From Maea johnstoni (Eukaryota > Annelida > Polychaeta > Spionida > Magelonidae), in the NCBI GenBank assembly GCA_963942565.1, contig OZ012690.1:12247571-12311570 (forward strand): a DNA stretch of 64,000 nucleotides, read 5' to 3'. Position numbers and translations under genes: made by a program. The notes under the pieces were generated by a model. That model saw only the letters and a list, made by a program, of their open reading frames with translations, was not told the origin of the DNA and made no database searches. Each line of letters starts with the position of its first letter. The first letter of the stretch is position 1. This document shows positions 48,185 to 60,607 of this stretch, piece by piece.

Positions 48185-49583
48185 GTGCTTATTGGTTATA
48201 AGTGCTTAAATTTTCCCTAAGTAGATCAATACTCCAGCTTCTAAAAATAATCACCTCACCACCTATGCCAACTCATATCTCAGGGTGTTCATTTCTACTT
48301 TCCAAATTCATGTATAATTCAAAATATATTGTTATTCATTGTCCTATTATGTTGAATGTTAAGCTGCATTGGTACTTGTGCTTACACCAGGGACATCTTA
48401 TCAGAATATTGCGATAACAATATCTAGGTATAGATGAGTTAAAATCAGTCTGGAAAAAGTTTATTAAGAGTGTAAATATTGTTTTTATTGATGTATATAT
48501 TTGCCAGTTATACTAACCCTGTTATTTAGGATCTCTCCATGTTAAAACTGAATATATTTAGAGTGATTCTTGGTGTATTTACTATTATGTATTTATTTAT
48601 TCATTCATTCATGGTTAATAATGTGTTTTTGGTCAGGGAATAAAAAAAACTCTTGGGGGCTCATTTTCTAATACACAAGTCATTCCGGTATTAATTAACA
48701 GCTTTTCTATATCAAAATTCTTAGGAGCCTTTTTATTCTTCTGTATGCGAGAAAAAAAGGACAACCTGTCTATTTCTTTCAATACATACCATTCCTTTTT
48801 TAATATGAGAATGGTACATGAAATGTTTCAGGTTTTTGTGAAAATTGGCCCTTCAATGAAAGTAAAATACTTGTGCTCTTGGTGAAAATGTGTTGAACCA
48901 ATGAGAGAGTTGAATTGTGAATTTACCAATTTCGTTAATATATATTACACTGTCATACCTTAATTGTTTGAAAAGATGAATACAATCTTATAATCTCTCT
49001 TCCTCTTATGATAAATATGTAATCATTTATTTCCTATGCTTAATACATTAATGCTTTTAGTGCTTATAAATATCTATCTTTATAAGTCCTACTTGGGAAA
49101 TATTTGAAGGAATAATGGAAAACTTCTACCATATCTAAATTCCTTCTTATAGATTGTTATCAACACTTTCATTAGTTATGTTCATACCAAAGAGATATCT
49201 AGGCATGAATGGGTGAACAAACGTTAACATTTCTTAAACATAAAATCTAAGAAATGCCTTGCCTATATGAAATGTTTCTTATAGCCATAAGATAGCAAAT
49301 CTTAAACACAGGGTAGGATTTATGTATATAGTGTACTTGGGTGTATGCAATAAGTCATTGTACCTATGAGAGATTAGTAGTGTGTCTTACGTTAAGGTTC
49401 ACTAGCATTAAACTACTAATTCAAGATATCTGTCCATATTCCATATCAGTGCATTGCCTTTTTACAGCACACTATGCAAGCTTAATCTGAATTTACACAA
49501 TGTAACTTGCAAATAAAATATTAACATGTCAGTAAAGATTTTGTCTGTTTTTTATACCCTCTTTTTATTTCTTTTCGTTTCAG
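48185..49583. other. unassigned, presumed intron before the alternative last exon
   Basis: AT-rich; a decayed family B core (GAAATATTTGAAGGAATAAT, about 49097) is the only recognisable item. Confidence 0.4.
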
Positions 49584-49711
49584 TTTACACCCTTTTCGCT
49601 CTGTCTGAGTATTGCATCGTCTTGACAAACATTGGCTTCAACTCCACTTTTGCTCTGGATTTTTACGGGCAGGTTCTGCAATCTGTATTACCACGAAATC
49701 GCACCGAATGA
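49584..49711 (+). CDS. alternative last exon of PGAP2-B
   Basis: Acceptor CTTTTCGTTTCAG, then 41 residues and TGA. The exon begins in the same phase as 43328 and reads VYTLFALSEYCIVLTNIGFN, against VYTFFAICEYLIVLSNIAFH there. Spliced to exon 4 (37741) it gives an open 255-residue protein. It keeps the last membrane segment but ends DFYGQVLQSVLPRNRTE instead of the Tyr-Asp-Phe tail with its charged end. No further PGAP2 exons lie between 43473 and 49584, so an alternative 3' exon is more likely than a third gene. A stranded, duplicated exon without use cannot be excluded. A candidate AATAAA lies at 51200-51205. Confidence 0.82.
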
Positions 49712-49848
49712 CCCCGTGACCAACATATTGGAATCTCACAGGCGGGACATTCCCAGCAGTGTAAGGGGACAGTTGGAAGAGAGCCTGTTTAACCCAATAA
49801 TTCTTAAAGCTGACCTGCCAATGTGTTTGCAGGGGATCTTAACCCATT

Positions 49849-50068
49849 GACACTCAGAGTTTCTTTAGAAGGTATCGTCTGCTACTTTCATACTTTCAAA
49901 AATAACTTGTGAATAAAGCAAAAATTCCCAAAATATTTGAAGGAGAGTTGTTGTTTGGCTTCTAATCAACATTTCTCCTACAAATGTTTTCAAGAAAATG
50001 CTTTTTTGAGTGAAGTATTCCCAAAATCGCCAGGCCTCTTTTGGCTGCTCTCAGTGTAAATGGGTTAA
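49849..50068. mobile_element. TTAA-MITE family B, copy 8
   Basis: TTAA at both ends, 137 bp after the alternative PGAP2-B stop; it probably lies in the 3' UTR. Confidence 0.87.
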
Positions 50069-50160
50069 GAATAATGAACGCTCCCCCATACCTGGAGGTC
50101 AGCTTTGTGCAAAGTAAGATATGGGAGAGGTGCTCCAAGGAGGGGTTCATAATACTGGTA

Positions 50161-50581
50161 CCGTACTCGACCGAATAAGTGCATGGACCCCCAAATAACC
50201 ACACCCCTTTTTTCTGAAGAGTTTTGTAAGGGGCAAGCCTGTGGGCATTAGTTCTTCGCATTCTGAACCTATCTAACCTCCCCCTGCAAACACAAATGTT
50301 CCCTTACCTCTACATGCGATACAGGCACAGACAGTATATTGTCCTTATTTTCCAGAACACTTCACACAATTCCCAATTTCAGTCAGTTCTTGACTCGCCA
50401 TTGCTCGTGTCCAATCAATGGCGTAACAAAAGTCAAAGTAGCGTGAAGCTTTCAAGCTCTGAGCGGCCATGGATTGTTGCCACAATCGGTGGGGTGTGGC
50501 TAGATGGAAGATTGCAAATATCCCTTCAAGTAAATTTTATCCTAACTATCTAAACACATGCGCTTATTCAGGCGAATATGG
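50161..50581. mobile_element. foldback element family I, copy 2
   Basis: CCGTACTCGACCGAATAAGT and the inverted right end CTTATTCAGGCGAATATGG correspond to the ends of the element at 6579. Confidence 0.65.
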
Positions 50582-50695
50582 ATAATTTATTCGGCTCTGT
50601 ATATTCATCCTCTCTGGCCATCTGCCTAGAGATATCACTCAGGAGGGTCTTCCTTATAAACCTCACAATTGATATTGAAGAGGACTTAATTATTA

Positions 50696-51062
50696 GGTGA
50701 AAACATTGCGGCATAGCTATCGATGCTGTATCACTTAGTCCTATTGTTAAATTATTAGATGAAAACATTGCGGTATGGCTATCGATGCTGTATCACTTAG
50801 TCCTATTGTTAAATTATTAGATGAAAACATTGCGGTATGGCTATCGATGCTGTATCACTTAATCCTATTGTTAAATTATTAGATGAAAACATTGCGGCAT
50901 GGCTATCGATGCTGTATCACTTAGTCCTATTGTTAAATTATTAGATGAAAACATTGCACCATGGCTATCGATGCTGTATCACTTAGTCCTATTGTTAAAT
51001 TATTAGATGAAAACATTGCGGCATGGCTATCGATGCTGTATCACTTAATCCTATTGTCAAAC
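50696..51062. repeat. 62-bp tandem repeat, about 6 copies
   Basis: AAACATTGCGGCATGGCTAT recurs every 62 bases from 50701. Copies are nearly identical, with a few variants (GCACCATGG, GCGGTATGG). Confidence 0.96.
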
Positions 51063-51806
51063 TGTAAATCACAAAATTTTCTTGAAAATGATACTTGTGA
51101 TCTCGAGCACCATAATATCGTTAGTCTAGAATTGAATTTCATAATTTTGTTATATATGATATGCCAGATTTTGTTTGTATATTTTTGCAATTTTTGAAAA
51201 ATAAAGATATAGATGAAATTGAATTCATTAGTAGAGCTTATTTCTAATATCTTACAACCAAACAATAAATTTTAAATTTTGATCAATTTGCTTAAACCAT
51301 TGAAGTGAGTGCAGACTGATGTCCATAATATAATTTTGGCCGCGTTTTCCAGACCTAAATTAAAGTGATTGTAATGTACGATTCAGGATTTGAAGAGTCT
51401 ATTCTCATAACATCCATTCAATAAAATGAAAATTCAGAACTTCATTTTGAAACAGTTTATTCATATAACTTATTCACAGCTCTTTTGCTTGTAAAAAATC
51501 AGATAAAATAACATTATAGACCAACATGAAACACCAAGAATCGAACACAACATCAATCAAGTCCATGGCTTGAATTTTTCAGGTATTATCATACACTAAG
51601 TCAAAAATTCTGCCAAGTAGTGTAAATTAGTATTTACCCTATTTTCATCAGTAGTGCACACATGGTGCACAAAACTAATGACAAAACTCTTTAAATAGAG
51701 TGCAATTTGAAGAGTACTTACAGGGATTTTGAATGCGACTGGAACAAATATCAGTGAAATATGCCTAAAAGTATCGTTGTATTCTATCAAGATATTTCTT
51801 TCTGCA
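51063..51806. other. unassigned intergenic stretch
   Basis: Contains AATAAA motifs (51200, 51262, 51419) that could end the longer PGAP2-B transcript; no gene is seen. Confidence 0.4.
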
Positions 51807-51809
51807 TCA

Positions 51810-52035
51810 GGCCTAAAAAAAGAAATTGTTTGTTTCCTGTAACGGTCCGGAAAAAAATAGGGTAGGTAAGTCGGTAAAAAAAAAATTCATAATTCTTTTG
51901 GTCAAAAATGTGTGTTTTATGCATGTTTTACGTTGATTGGGAGTTGGGAGGGTGAAAAAACTTAAGGGTAGGGATTTCTTTGAATATAGACTTGTTAGGG
52001 TAGGGTTACAGGAAACAAACAACTTTTTTTAGGCC
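51810..52035. mobile_element. PIF/Harbinger-like MITE family G, copy 3
   Basis: GGCCTAAAAAAAG and TTTTTTTAGGCC ends with target duplication TCA at 51807-51809 and 52036-52038. Confidence 0.84.
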
Positions 52036-52038
52036 TCA

Positions 52039-52673
52039 AACCATGAGTGCATTTCAGTTGTGAATGGGTTAAGGAATTCAGATCATTGCTTCTGTGTATG
52101 TATCAGGCTGGAGAGAAATATAATCAAGTGCAGTCATAGCCGAGTGACATAAACATGCATTAGTTAAACATTTCTAATAAAAGAGGGTTTACTAAAAATG
52201 GCTCTTTTATAACTCGACATGTAAACATTCATAACTAGCAAATTGCAATAATAACATTACAAGTGTTGAAAACAACTCCATAATTCAGCATATTACAAAT
52301 ACAATAAAATATAACTGGGCAAGAACATCACATAAATTACACCAACCTATACAATCGTTTTCTTTTTGTTCTTTGTTGTAAAGCCAAGGTTGATAAAAAC
52401 ATTCCCCGTGTCCTACCCCATGCAAGAATTTCTAAAAATCATTCATGCAAACTTATAACTTTGAAGATGCATGAATTTTTCTGTCTTAACATTCAATCAT
52501 TCACAACAGCCTATTCATTATTGCTTATCATCAATTGTAATTTCTAAATATCTAATATGATTGACGGTCAACACTAAATATTCACCATTCTCAAGTCATC
52601 TCTAAATATATTGTAGCATTCCCTTCTAGTAATCTCTCATTCTCAAACATCATTACAGGATATGGCCACAGTA
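52039..52673. other. unassigned intergenic stretch
   Basis: A family B right end (GTGAATGGGTTAA, about 52060) is the only recognisable item. Confidence 0.4.
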
Positions 52674-52719
52674 CCAACCGTCCAGGCCACCACGGTACCA
52701 TGGTGGCCCGGACGGTTGG
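52674..52719. repeat. 46-bp near-perfect palindrome
   Basis: CCAACCGTCCAGGCCACCA and TGGTGGCCCGGACGGTTGG are inverted with one mismatch around CGGTACCA. GC-rich in an AT-rich context; no element ends were found beyond it. Confidence 0.9.
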
Positions 52720-53513
52720 GAGCAATGCTTCCTGTCATTCCCACTCCCTAGAGAACGCTACCCACCTGGCCGGCACTGGCATGCAGGTCCTTATCTATAT
52801 GGGTCAAATGCAGCCAGCTAGTAGCAGTATACGATGGAGTGTTGACGCTAGATGTGACAGCCATACAGATTTCCACTTGCAGCAGAAAATTGAGTATAAA
52901 AGCGGTTTTCATGGAAATGACTACAAGAAAGTGGTATATTTAGTTTAGGAAGTATACGATACTCTGGCGTGCAGCTTAATATAGGAGTTTTAGCATGCTC
53001 TTGAGGGTTGAAAGTTGTAACAAGTGACTTTAAAAAGTTCTGTGTGACCCAGAGAAATACATCCCCTTGAACCGCAACGCCATAGGCACAGCATGCTAGC
53101 ACCTAGGGTATGTGCGCCTCGGGTTACGCGGTGTAGCCTTGGTCACGTGATCTGATCTGTGCAATTAGCATGCAGCATCCTTTCTAGGTCAGATAGTTGC
53201 CAAGGAGATGGGAGGCAGCGACATTTGATGATGCATGTACAGTGCCCCATCCCGGTCTACTCATCTCAGGTGTGACCATATCCTGTCATGATATCTTTCA
53301 AATATTACTCATTCTTAACAATCACTTCTAAATATTTCTCATTTTAAACAAACACTTCAAAATATTTCTCATTCTCAACCATCACTCCTGAATATCCCTC
53401 ATTCTCAAAGGTTATACATATTTTTTCTTTGCAACAACCACTTCTAAATATTTACCATTCTCCAGTCACATCTTCTCAAGTCACGTCTATACAATTCTCA
53501 AAGGGCCCTTCTA
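52720..53513. other. unassigned, between PGAP2-B and the zinc-finger gene
   Basis: From 53280 there is a loose repetition of TCTAAATATTTCTCATTCTC-type phrases; no gene was seen. It may include zinc-finger gene 3' UTR. Confidence 0.4.
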
Positions 53514-53521
53514 GATATTAC

Positions 53522-53826
53522 TAGGAGTGTAATCGATACCAAGGAATCGGATTGAATCGCCGATCCCATGAAAAAGATCGCTATAAAACCTCATACCGAT
53601 CATTCCGATTCCGGAATCGGCATAATGTTCATACTAATTGACGCTTACTTTGTAAAAACGAAATTATAGCATGGGAATGTAAAACAGTGAAGCATCTGAT
53701 ACAGTTTTAAACCTAAATGCTATTATTCTCCCCCCTGTATACGTTGGTAGGAATCGGAATCGGAAAGAATCAGAATTATCTTTTACCGATTCCGATTCCA
53801 AACTTCGGATACCGATCACACTCCTA
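53522..53826. mobile_element. hAT-like element, TAGGAGTGT ends
   Basis: 305 bp, ends TAGGAGTGTAATCGAT and GATCACACTCCTA, perfect 8-bp duplication GATATTAC (53514-53521 and 53827-53834). The interior is full of GATTCCGATTCC-type inverted motifs. Confidence 0.9.
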
Positions 53827-53933
53827 GATATTACTCACTCTCACCATTGCTCACTCTCAATCTCATTCTCAAACATCACTTCTAAAATGTTCTCATTTCC
53901 AAAAGTCACTTCTCAAATTTCTCATTCACAATC

Positions 53934-56900
53934 TTAATCATGATCTTTTGTTACACCAGCGACCGTAGCAGACCTTATTTGGTTTTTATTTCCCGAAACT
54001 TCAACCCCCATTTCACATTCCTCTGAAGATGATGCATCTTTTTCATTTTTCTCCTCCCTCTCCTTCTCTGCCTTCTTTTGACATGTCCTCCCCTGTGCTT
54101 TCAGTCGCCTATGGTGCTGATTGAGACTGATCTTCCACTTGAACTTCGTGCCGCAGGTCTCGCACGCGTAAGGTTTTTCTCCTCCTGTGTGGCTTATCAT
54201 ATGTGCGGACAGCGACTCTTTCCAGGTAAAGCCTTGATTGCAGATGTCGCACGTGTAGGGCTTTTCCATTGTGTGCACCTTCAGGTGGCGTTTGAGAGTG
54301 CCGGTAGTGGAGAACGATTTTCCACACTGCTCACAGTCGAAGGGTTTTTCACCCGAATGGATCCTCATGTGGATCTTCATATAGCCCTTACGCGCAAAGC
54401 TTTTGCCGCAGTGCTCGCAAGTGTAAGGATATTCTCGTGTGTGAATATGCTGGTGGTAATTCAAGCTTCCCTTCCATCGAAACTGCATATCACATTTGTC
54501 GCACTTAAACATTTCTACTTTACCGTGACTAACAAGATGGGCCTGGAGACCCTGCTTATATCGGAAACTTTCCTCGCAATGTTCACATTTGAAGGGCTTT
54601 TCATCTGTGTGGATAATCGAATGCTCCCTTAGGTGGGATTTTGTCTTATACGCCTTGTTACATTTCTCACATTTGTAAGGTTTCTCTTCTGAATGCACAA
54701 TCAGGTGACTCACTAAATAACTATTGCTAACAAATCCCTTTCCACATACTTCACATTTGAAAGGTCTTTCACCTCCATGCCGCAACATGTGCAGCTTCAG
54801 ACTATCCCCCCACATGAATGCCTTACCACATTCTGAGCATTTATGTGGCTTCTCACCTGTATGGGTTCTTATATGCCCCCTCAAGTTGCTCTTCTGGTTG
54901 AAGCGTTTACCACAGTATTTACATTTGAAAGGCTTTTCCCCAGTGTGAATGCGTTCGTGGACCTGCAGATGGGTAGAGTATTGGAATTTTTTTTCGCAGA
55001 ACTGACACTGATGCATTCCTTCAGGACCTAAATATCCCTTCCTATGTTTCTTAGCTTTATGATTCCTAAGGCCACTGCGATTTCTAAACCTCCTTTCACA
55101 CACATCGCACGGCCAATAGGTGACCCCAGTGGCGGGATCAGTGCGGCGATTATTTTTCAGGCTCGTCACGGGAGCAGAAAGGTCATCTCCAGAAGCAAGT
55201 TCCCGTTCTGGTCCAACAATGGCAACAGCATCATTACCCGAAGAATCGGGCACTACCTCTGTAGGTTGTGTAATTTTGCAGATAGATTCACCTGTCCATC
55301 TCTCCAACACCACTGAACATGGCTGCAGATTTGGATGAAGCTGTCCATTTCCAGCTTGAGAGATCTTCCTACCCTGCTCTTGAGGGCTTTCAGTTTTGAC
55401 TTGACCTGTCGTACCCCGGATGGCGTCATGTGATAGTACCTGTTTCAAGGTGTCTTCAATAGTCTCGCCTGTGCCAATGGTATCGGCAGTAATGGGGCTG
55501 GCAAGGATCTCGCCTAGTGGTTCCACCTTTACGGAGAGATCGGCATTGAGCGTCACGACGGTCGCGGCACCCACTGTGCCGAGCCCACCTGTAGATGCAG
55601 CTTCACGTAGCCTCCCCTTGGCAACACCACCGACTGAGGAAGATAACAATGCAGATGATGATGACGACATAGGGACACCTGTGTCATCTGGTAACTCTGT
55701 CTTCACAGTAACCTTAGGATCCGAACTGAATACACTACTGTCATTATATACGTCTGCAGCCTCCTGGTGAGAACCTTCAACACTACTTTCATTTAGACCA
55801 TCACAATTTCCAGAGCAAATTTGACCATCAGAGACTTTTGGCCGATCTGTTTCCAGTTTACTCTCAGACTTAAAATGCTTTGAGATTGCATCCTCCGAGT
55901 TTGTAAGATTCATGTCCTCTTCAGCTCTCTTAGTGTGTTTCTTGATAGCCACTCTCAGCCCACTCGCTTCTGCACTGAGGGTCTCCAATACAGGTCCATC
56001 CCCAAGATGTGACTGTACAATCTGCCCATCTGCGGGCTTTCGGCCAGAATGTTTTTTACTCGCTGTGCTGGACCCATCTGCTCTTCCCTTATTAAGGGTT
56101 TTGTGAGGATCGTCCTCGGCATAATTGACCCTGGGGACAGACCGTCGTGTTCTCTGACGCTGCCCGAATGACTCGGCAAGTGATCGTGCCAATGCCTCAT
56201 CTCTTGCTAGTCTAGTTTCGGCATCGGACGACTCTGGACTGGTGTCTTGTGTCAAGCCCGAAGCATTAGCATCATCATCATCGCTACTGGATACTGCATC
56301 TTGTCTCCCGTAGTCAATGGCAGCCACTGACGTGGGACATTCTTCATTTGTAAGCTCTTCAACCTCCTTCGCTGTGCGAACGTCTCTTATCTGCAGGAGT
56401 TCTGAAAATAATTGAAACAATTCATTATGAGGCATAGAATAGATCTAGCCAACACTTATCTGCCATTGATTTCATTCATGTTTAAAATACAGTCAGGATC
56501 TAGGATTCATTTGACCATAACTTTGAAATTCAGAATAATTTTGAAAGATATTTGAAGGGGAATCGTTGGTAGTGGTCTGATTTACATTTCTCTTTAAAGC
56601 TTTTTTTCCATTATGCTGCTGTGAGCTTTAATTATGGCTTAAGGCTATATATCATGTTTTAGAACAACCACCAACTTATCCCAAGGCATTAGCAATAGTT
56701 GTCAGACAAAACAAATGGGGTTTGCCAAAAAGTATACCAGAATTTAAATTGGTATGAATAAGACTGTTTACTAAAAAAAAATAAACATTCATCTAGGGCT
56801 GAAAGTTTTTATTTATAAGTTATATCAAACAGCATACTATCAAATGAAAATATAATATTTTTGAGTAGTCTACTAAATATTCAGTTTTCTCAGCAAAAGA

Positions 56901-59900
56901 TTTACAGTCAATATGACTGGCTGACAGTTGCACGGATCACTTATTGTTTGTTTCTATCGAATATGAGTGCTAAAAATTAGTTCCATAAATTGGCAGTCAA
57001 AATGACTGGCTGGCATTTGCAAGGATCAGCTTAGCCAGTAGGGTGTCTGTGCCTTATTTAGACACCCAAACATTGGAAAATAACATTTAGGGACAGCCAA
57101 ATATTCTGTTCAAGAATTTCTTAAAAGGTCAATTTCATGCAAATAATTTTGTAACTTTCACTTAAATGTAGATGCTTAGAGCTAACTTAAATGCATTGTA
57201 AATTTTATTGATAAGCAAATATATGCCTATGGTCGTAAGGAGACGATATTAGACGATAGTAATGGATTTCACGATTCCCCATTTTGAACCACTTTCAAAC
57301 TTCAGGCTAAAACTCTGTCCTGATCATTTACTGTCTTTTCCATATAATATGAGTCAGTGTTAGACACAGTTACACTAACCTGTAGATCGTTGAATCTCAG
57401 TGCTGAAAAATGTGATGGATGTTTCTTTGTCGGCGACTACAGTGAAGACACCGTGGAGACTGAGACTGCCCTCATACTCGATCTGTTCATGGCAAAAATT
57501 TGTGACAGCATCCGACAGATCATCTGGAAACTCAGGGCTAATGACATTTATCTGAAAGCCAATCAAGAAAACAATTACAGTAATTACACTTAAATATGCA
57601 AATTAAAAGACTTAAAACTGAAAACTGAGCCTGGTAGACAAGATTGTTAAAACCTTAGATGACCAAACACAAGTGGATTCGAAACCAGCCGGCCGGCATG
57701 AACATGATAGCCTCAACCAGCGTCAACGAATAGCCTCCTAATAGCCCCAAAATTGGTGCCCAGCTGATGGTGGAGATCAGGTTTCTCTGTAATGTAATCG
57801 ATTCGAGAGCCCTGCTTGGTCCTTGTTCCCACGTGACCTCGCGCAGCTGCCAGTCAGTGACTCCTGGCATGAGTCCAGCACCTCACTATAGTGCAAATAG
57901 TAATTGATCTCTCGCTACATATCCATTCTTTTCTACATCCAAGTTAAATCCCACAACAATGAATTGGTTTAGAAATTTGTCTATCAATCCTTAACGCCAA
58001 ATGCCATATCAAGTCATTTAAGGTTCAAAGATGATTCTGTCTAGTTATGCAAAAAAATATCCAGATTTATGAATCATTTCTGATGGAGCAAAATGTTCTT
58101 AGATCAAATAAATATTCTTATGTTTTTCACAATAATCTGCGACAGAGTCTAAAAGCATATCTACTCTAAGCTAACACCTGAAATCAATTGTAGAAAATAA
58201 CATTGACTTGATATACAGAACATTATCAAGACCAAGTCAGAAAATTTGTATCGGAATTGTTACTTATAGAGCCAAAAAAATACCTGACAAAAGGCGGACA
58301 TGCTTTATAAAGAATTCCCTGCATGCCTTACATTTTACCAATCAAACTGTCATTTAGACAACTCTTGTCAAAAAATAACAAACAATGTATCATTGCTCAT
58401 TTCTTATTGAAAGTTTGGGTTTCCTATCTAATAGGCCCAAAAGTTAACATTGAGACCTGATAGATACCCTATCTGTGTGCATGTCTAAGAGACTAAGACA
58501 TCAGAAAACTGACCAAGTTAGAACGCTCGATTGGAGACTCAGAAAAGAAATATTGCTTCAATTGTCAAACAGCCCTTATGAGCATGTAGCATCCACAACT
58601 GACTGCATTTTTTTGTTGATCATTTCAAGTCATAATTTTTCTTAAAATAATTAATGAATTTATGCTGGATGCCTAAGTTATATATTTTTCAAAAGTGTCA
58701 TATATGATATCCAGACAATATTTGCGATGTGGATCTCTTAGCAAGATGAATGAAATAAATCTGTTTCCTACCTCATCCTTCCTGCTAGTTCCTGTGGTTG
58801 CTGAGATAGCAGGAAGAGAAAACAGAGATGTGCTTTTTTTCTTCCCATCAAAGTCTGCCTTAACACTTGCTGCAAGAGAAACATATGAGTCCAGTGAATA
58901 TAAGTGACAACAAATGAAACTCAAAATTTCTAGATTTTAAATCTAGGCAGTTGTTCTTGATGAAGAAAACTTAACAGCATCAACCTACTGCCTAATCCAA
59001 AGTCACTGGCAACTTTCTCACACAGCCGAGCCTGGAATCGAAGCCAAGTGTTGGTGAGAGGCAGTGAGTAGTCAAAGATGATGCCTCAGCCCACTTGGCT
59101 GTCGTGAGTAATCGAGAGTCGAGACATGCCCCTAATTATCATCATGGCAGCAAAATTACAATATGATAAAATTTGGTAACTTTCAATATCATATATGAAT
59201 TCAAGTTTTAAATAATTTTTTTGACCAATCAATGGAAGTATTGACCTTTGTAGTATTATATAAATGTACAAGTCAATGAAGGGAAAATGAGAGAACCTAC
59301 CCATGCTTATAGATTTTTTTGAGAACACTAATCAAGATCTATACTATACTGCTTTTAAATTGAACTTCGGTACTAAGTGTGAATTCACAAAATACTAGGG
59401 CTGTGCTCATCAGCCATTTTTTTGCGATCCGATTAATTGCCAAATTTTTCTCGGTCGATTTTCTCGATTCGATTCTGTCGCGCGCGGTAGTGCTTGGAAA
59501 AGTGTGGTGGGGGCCGGACCAGCACCATGTAAAATACGTTGCGTGGCCCTCTCCACACTTTTCCAAGTACTACCGCGCGTGATAGTATCTATCGTAGTGC
59601 AGTTTCAATGGCGGCCGTCTGTGGCCGGCTCAGCACCCGGTCTTTTTAAAGAATAGGGTAGGTTTTTTTGTACTTAGGGGGTAGGGAAAACAATGGAGGT
59701 AGGGGGGGGCCGTATCGAGTTCGGCAATCGATGTCCTCTCATGTTGAACATCGATCTTACGACTTTGCCGATCCATCGATGTCGTGCCTATCGAGCCCAG
59801 CCCTACAAAATACCAAAGGGAAAGTTGTTAAGTTTCATACCGATTAACACTTCTCCATCAAAAGTTTTCTTCTAGATGCTTTTGTCAGATAGATATTACC

Positions 59901-60311
59901 AAATGAGTTAGGCGTTTAATTTGGAGTCCTAAAGGCATGGATGGGTTATACAGGTGAACTTGGATATGACGGACTCAATGGGACCAGGAAAATTAGTCTG
60001 TCATATGCAAAATCCGTCGTATACATATGACGAATACTTGATATGCACCGGACTGGGACCAAGCATATCGTCCGTCATATGCAAAAATCTGTCGTACAGT
60101 GGTCCGTCATATCCTAGTTCATCTGTATCTACTGACCTAAAGCCTTGTTGTTTTGCGCTCCATTCCTGCTGAAGAAGTCAATGACAGTGGCGCCATCTGT
60201 GATGGCTGTGACGCTGCCGTGCAGACTGAGCTGCTCGCTGTAGTGCACCTTCTCTCTACAGTACTCCAGAGCGTGGTCTGTGATAGCGTCCAGGAGACTT
60301 CGCAGCTCCAT
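53934..60311 (-). CDS. C2H2 zinc-finger protein, 12 fingers, duplicated N-terminal domain
   Basis: Exons: 60137-60311 (ATG in AGGATGG; the exon continues upstream to an acceptor at 60326, so a 5' UTR exon lies further out), 58772-58869, 57380-57551 and 53934-56401. The joined frame is 2913 nt, 970 residues, with all phases agreeing. Residues 5-48 and 104-141 hold two related copies of an unnamed domain sharing C-x-E, LSLHG and FFS. Residues 150-575 are acidic and Ser-rich, with VKTE (381, 483), VKVE (439) and FKSE (325) SUMO-type motifs and a UIM-like DEALARSLAESF near 214. Residues 575-911 carry eleven standard C2H2 fingers with TGEKP-type linkers, plus a twelfth lacking its last histidine. 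It is most likely a nuclear DNA-binding regulator; target unknown. I recognise no named orthologue. Confidence 0.95.
56440..56650. mobile_element. TTAA-MITE family B, degenerate copy
   Basis: GATATTTGAAGGGGAATCGT and the paired ACATTTCTCTTTAAAG are recognisable; ends eroded. It lies in the last zinc-finger gene intron. Confidence 0.55.
57005..57318 (+). mobile_element. hAT-type MITE family C, old copy 12
   Basis: CAGCTTAGCCAGTAGGGTGT ... CTTCAGGCTAAAACTCTG; highly diverged from other copies. Confidence 0.6.
57654..57945. repeat. unclassified 290-bp interspersed repeat, copy 2
   Basis: Relative of 40648-40945. On the minus strand it contains GGTTTCGAATCC, close to a pol III box B. Confidence 0.75.
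57946..58771 (-). other. zinc-finger gene intron, nothing recognised
   Basis: No exon or element was identified. Confidence 0.4.
58975..59115 (-). mobile_element. tRNA-derived SINE
   Basis: On the minus strand: AGCCAAGTGGGCTGAGGC (box A-like), GCTTCGATTCCAGG (box B-like), then GAAAGTTGCCAGTGACTTTG, the same order as in the copy at 32746. Confidence 0.75.
59396..59805. mobile_element. hAT-like element, TAGGGCTG ends, with inner palindrome
   Basis: 410 bp, ends TAGGGCTGTGC and GCCCAGCCCTA, perfect 8-bp duplication CAAAATAC (59388-59395 and 59806-59813). An inner inverted pair lies at 59480-59508 and 59552-59580 (GCTTGGAAAAGTGTGG arm). It contains ATGGCGGCCGTCT, also found in the element at 61595. 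Confidence 0.9.
59951..60125 (-). mobile_element. Tigger/pogo-like MITE family E, copy 4
   Basis: CAGGTGAACTTGGATATGAC start with a TA flank. The other end lies only 11 bp from the zinc-finger gene's first coding-exon donor (60136). Confidence 0.88.
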
Positions 60312-60607
60312 CCTTCTGGGCCGCCCCTGATGACAGAACAACAAAGGAAATCATCATGGTGGGTCTTTGTAGCCTGTGAAATCTAAACATGCTAGTAGTT
60401 AACACAAAACTTATCAAGACTTAAAACAAGTCTTCAACTCCACTGAAAATTCTTAGTGATACAAAAATTGCTAACACTAAAAAAAAAGTTAAGGAAGTAC
60501 CTCCATATAATATATCCATAAAATCTATCCAGAAAGTGTCATCTTGTACTTTACAGCTGCAATTCTGATATGTTCTAGAATTGTTCAGAGCATTTCGAAA
60601 CTCTGGT

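Noticed and set aside
49632-49850. A second frame over the alternative last PGAP2-B exon (CNLYYHEIAPNDPVTNILES)
   Set aside because: It begins inside the exon in a different frame. The PGAP2-matching frame ends at 49711 with the usual family length, so the second frame is probably 3' UTR, though it is curiously open.
54078-56106. Plus-strand frames opposite the zinc-finger exon
   Set aside because: Shadow frames of a strongly supported minus-strand gene.
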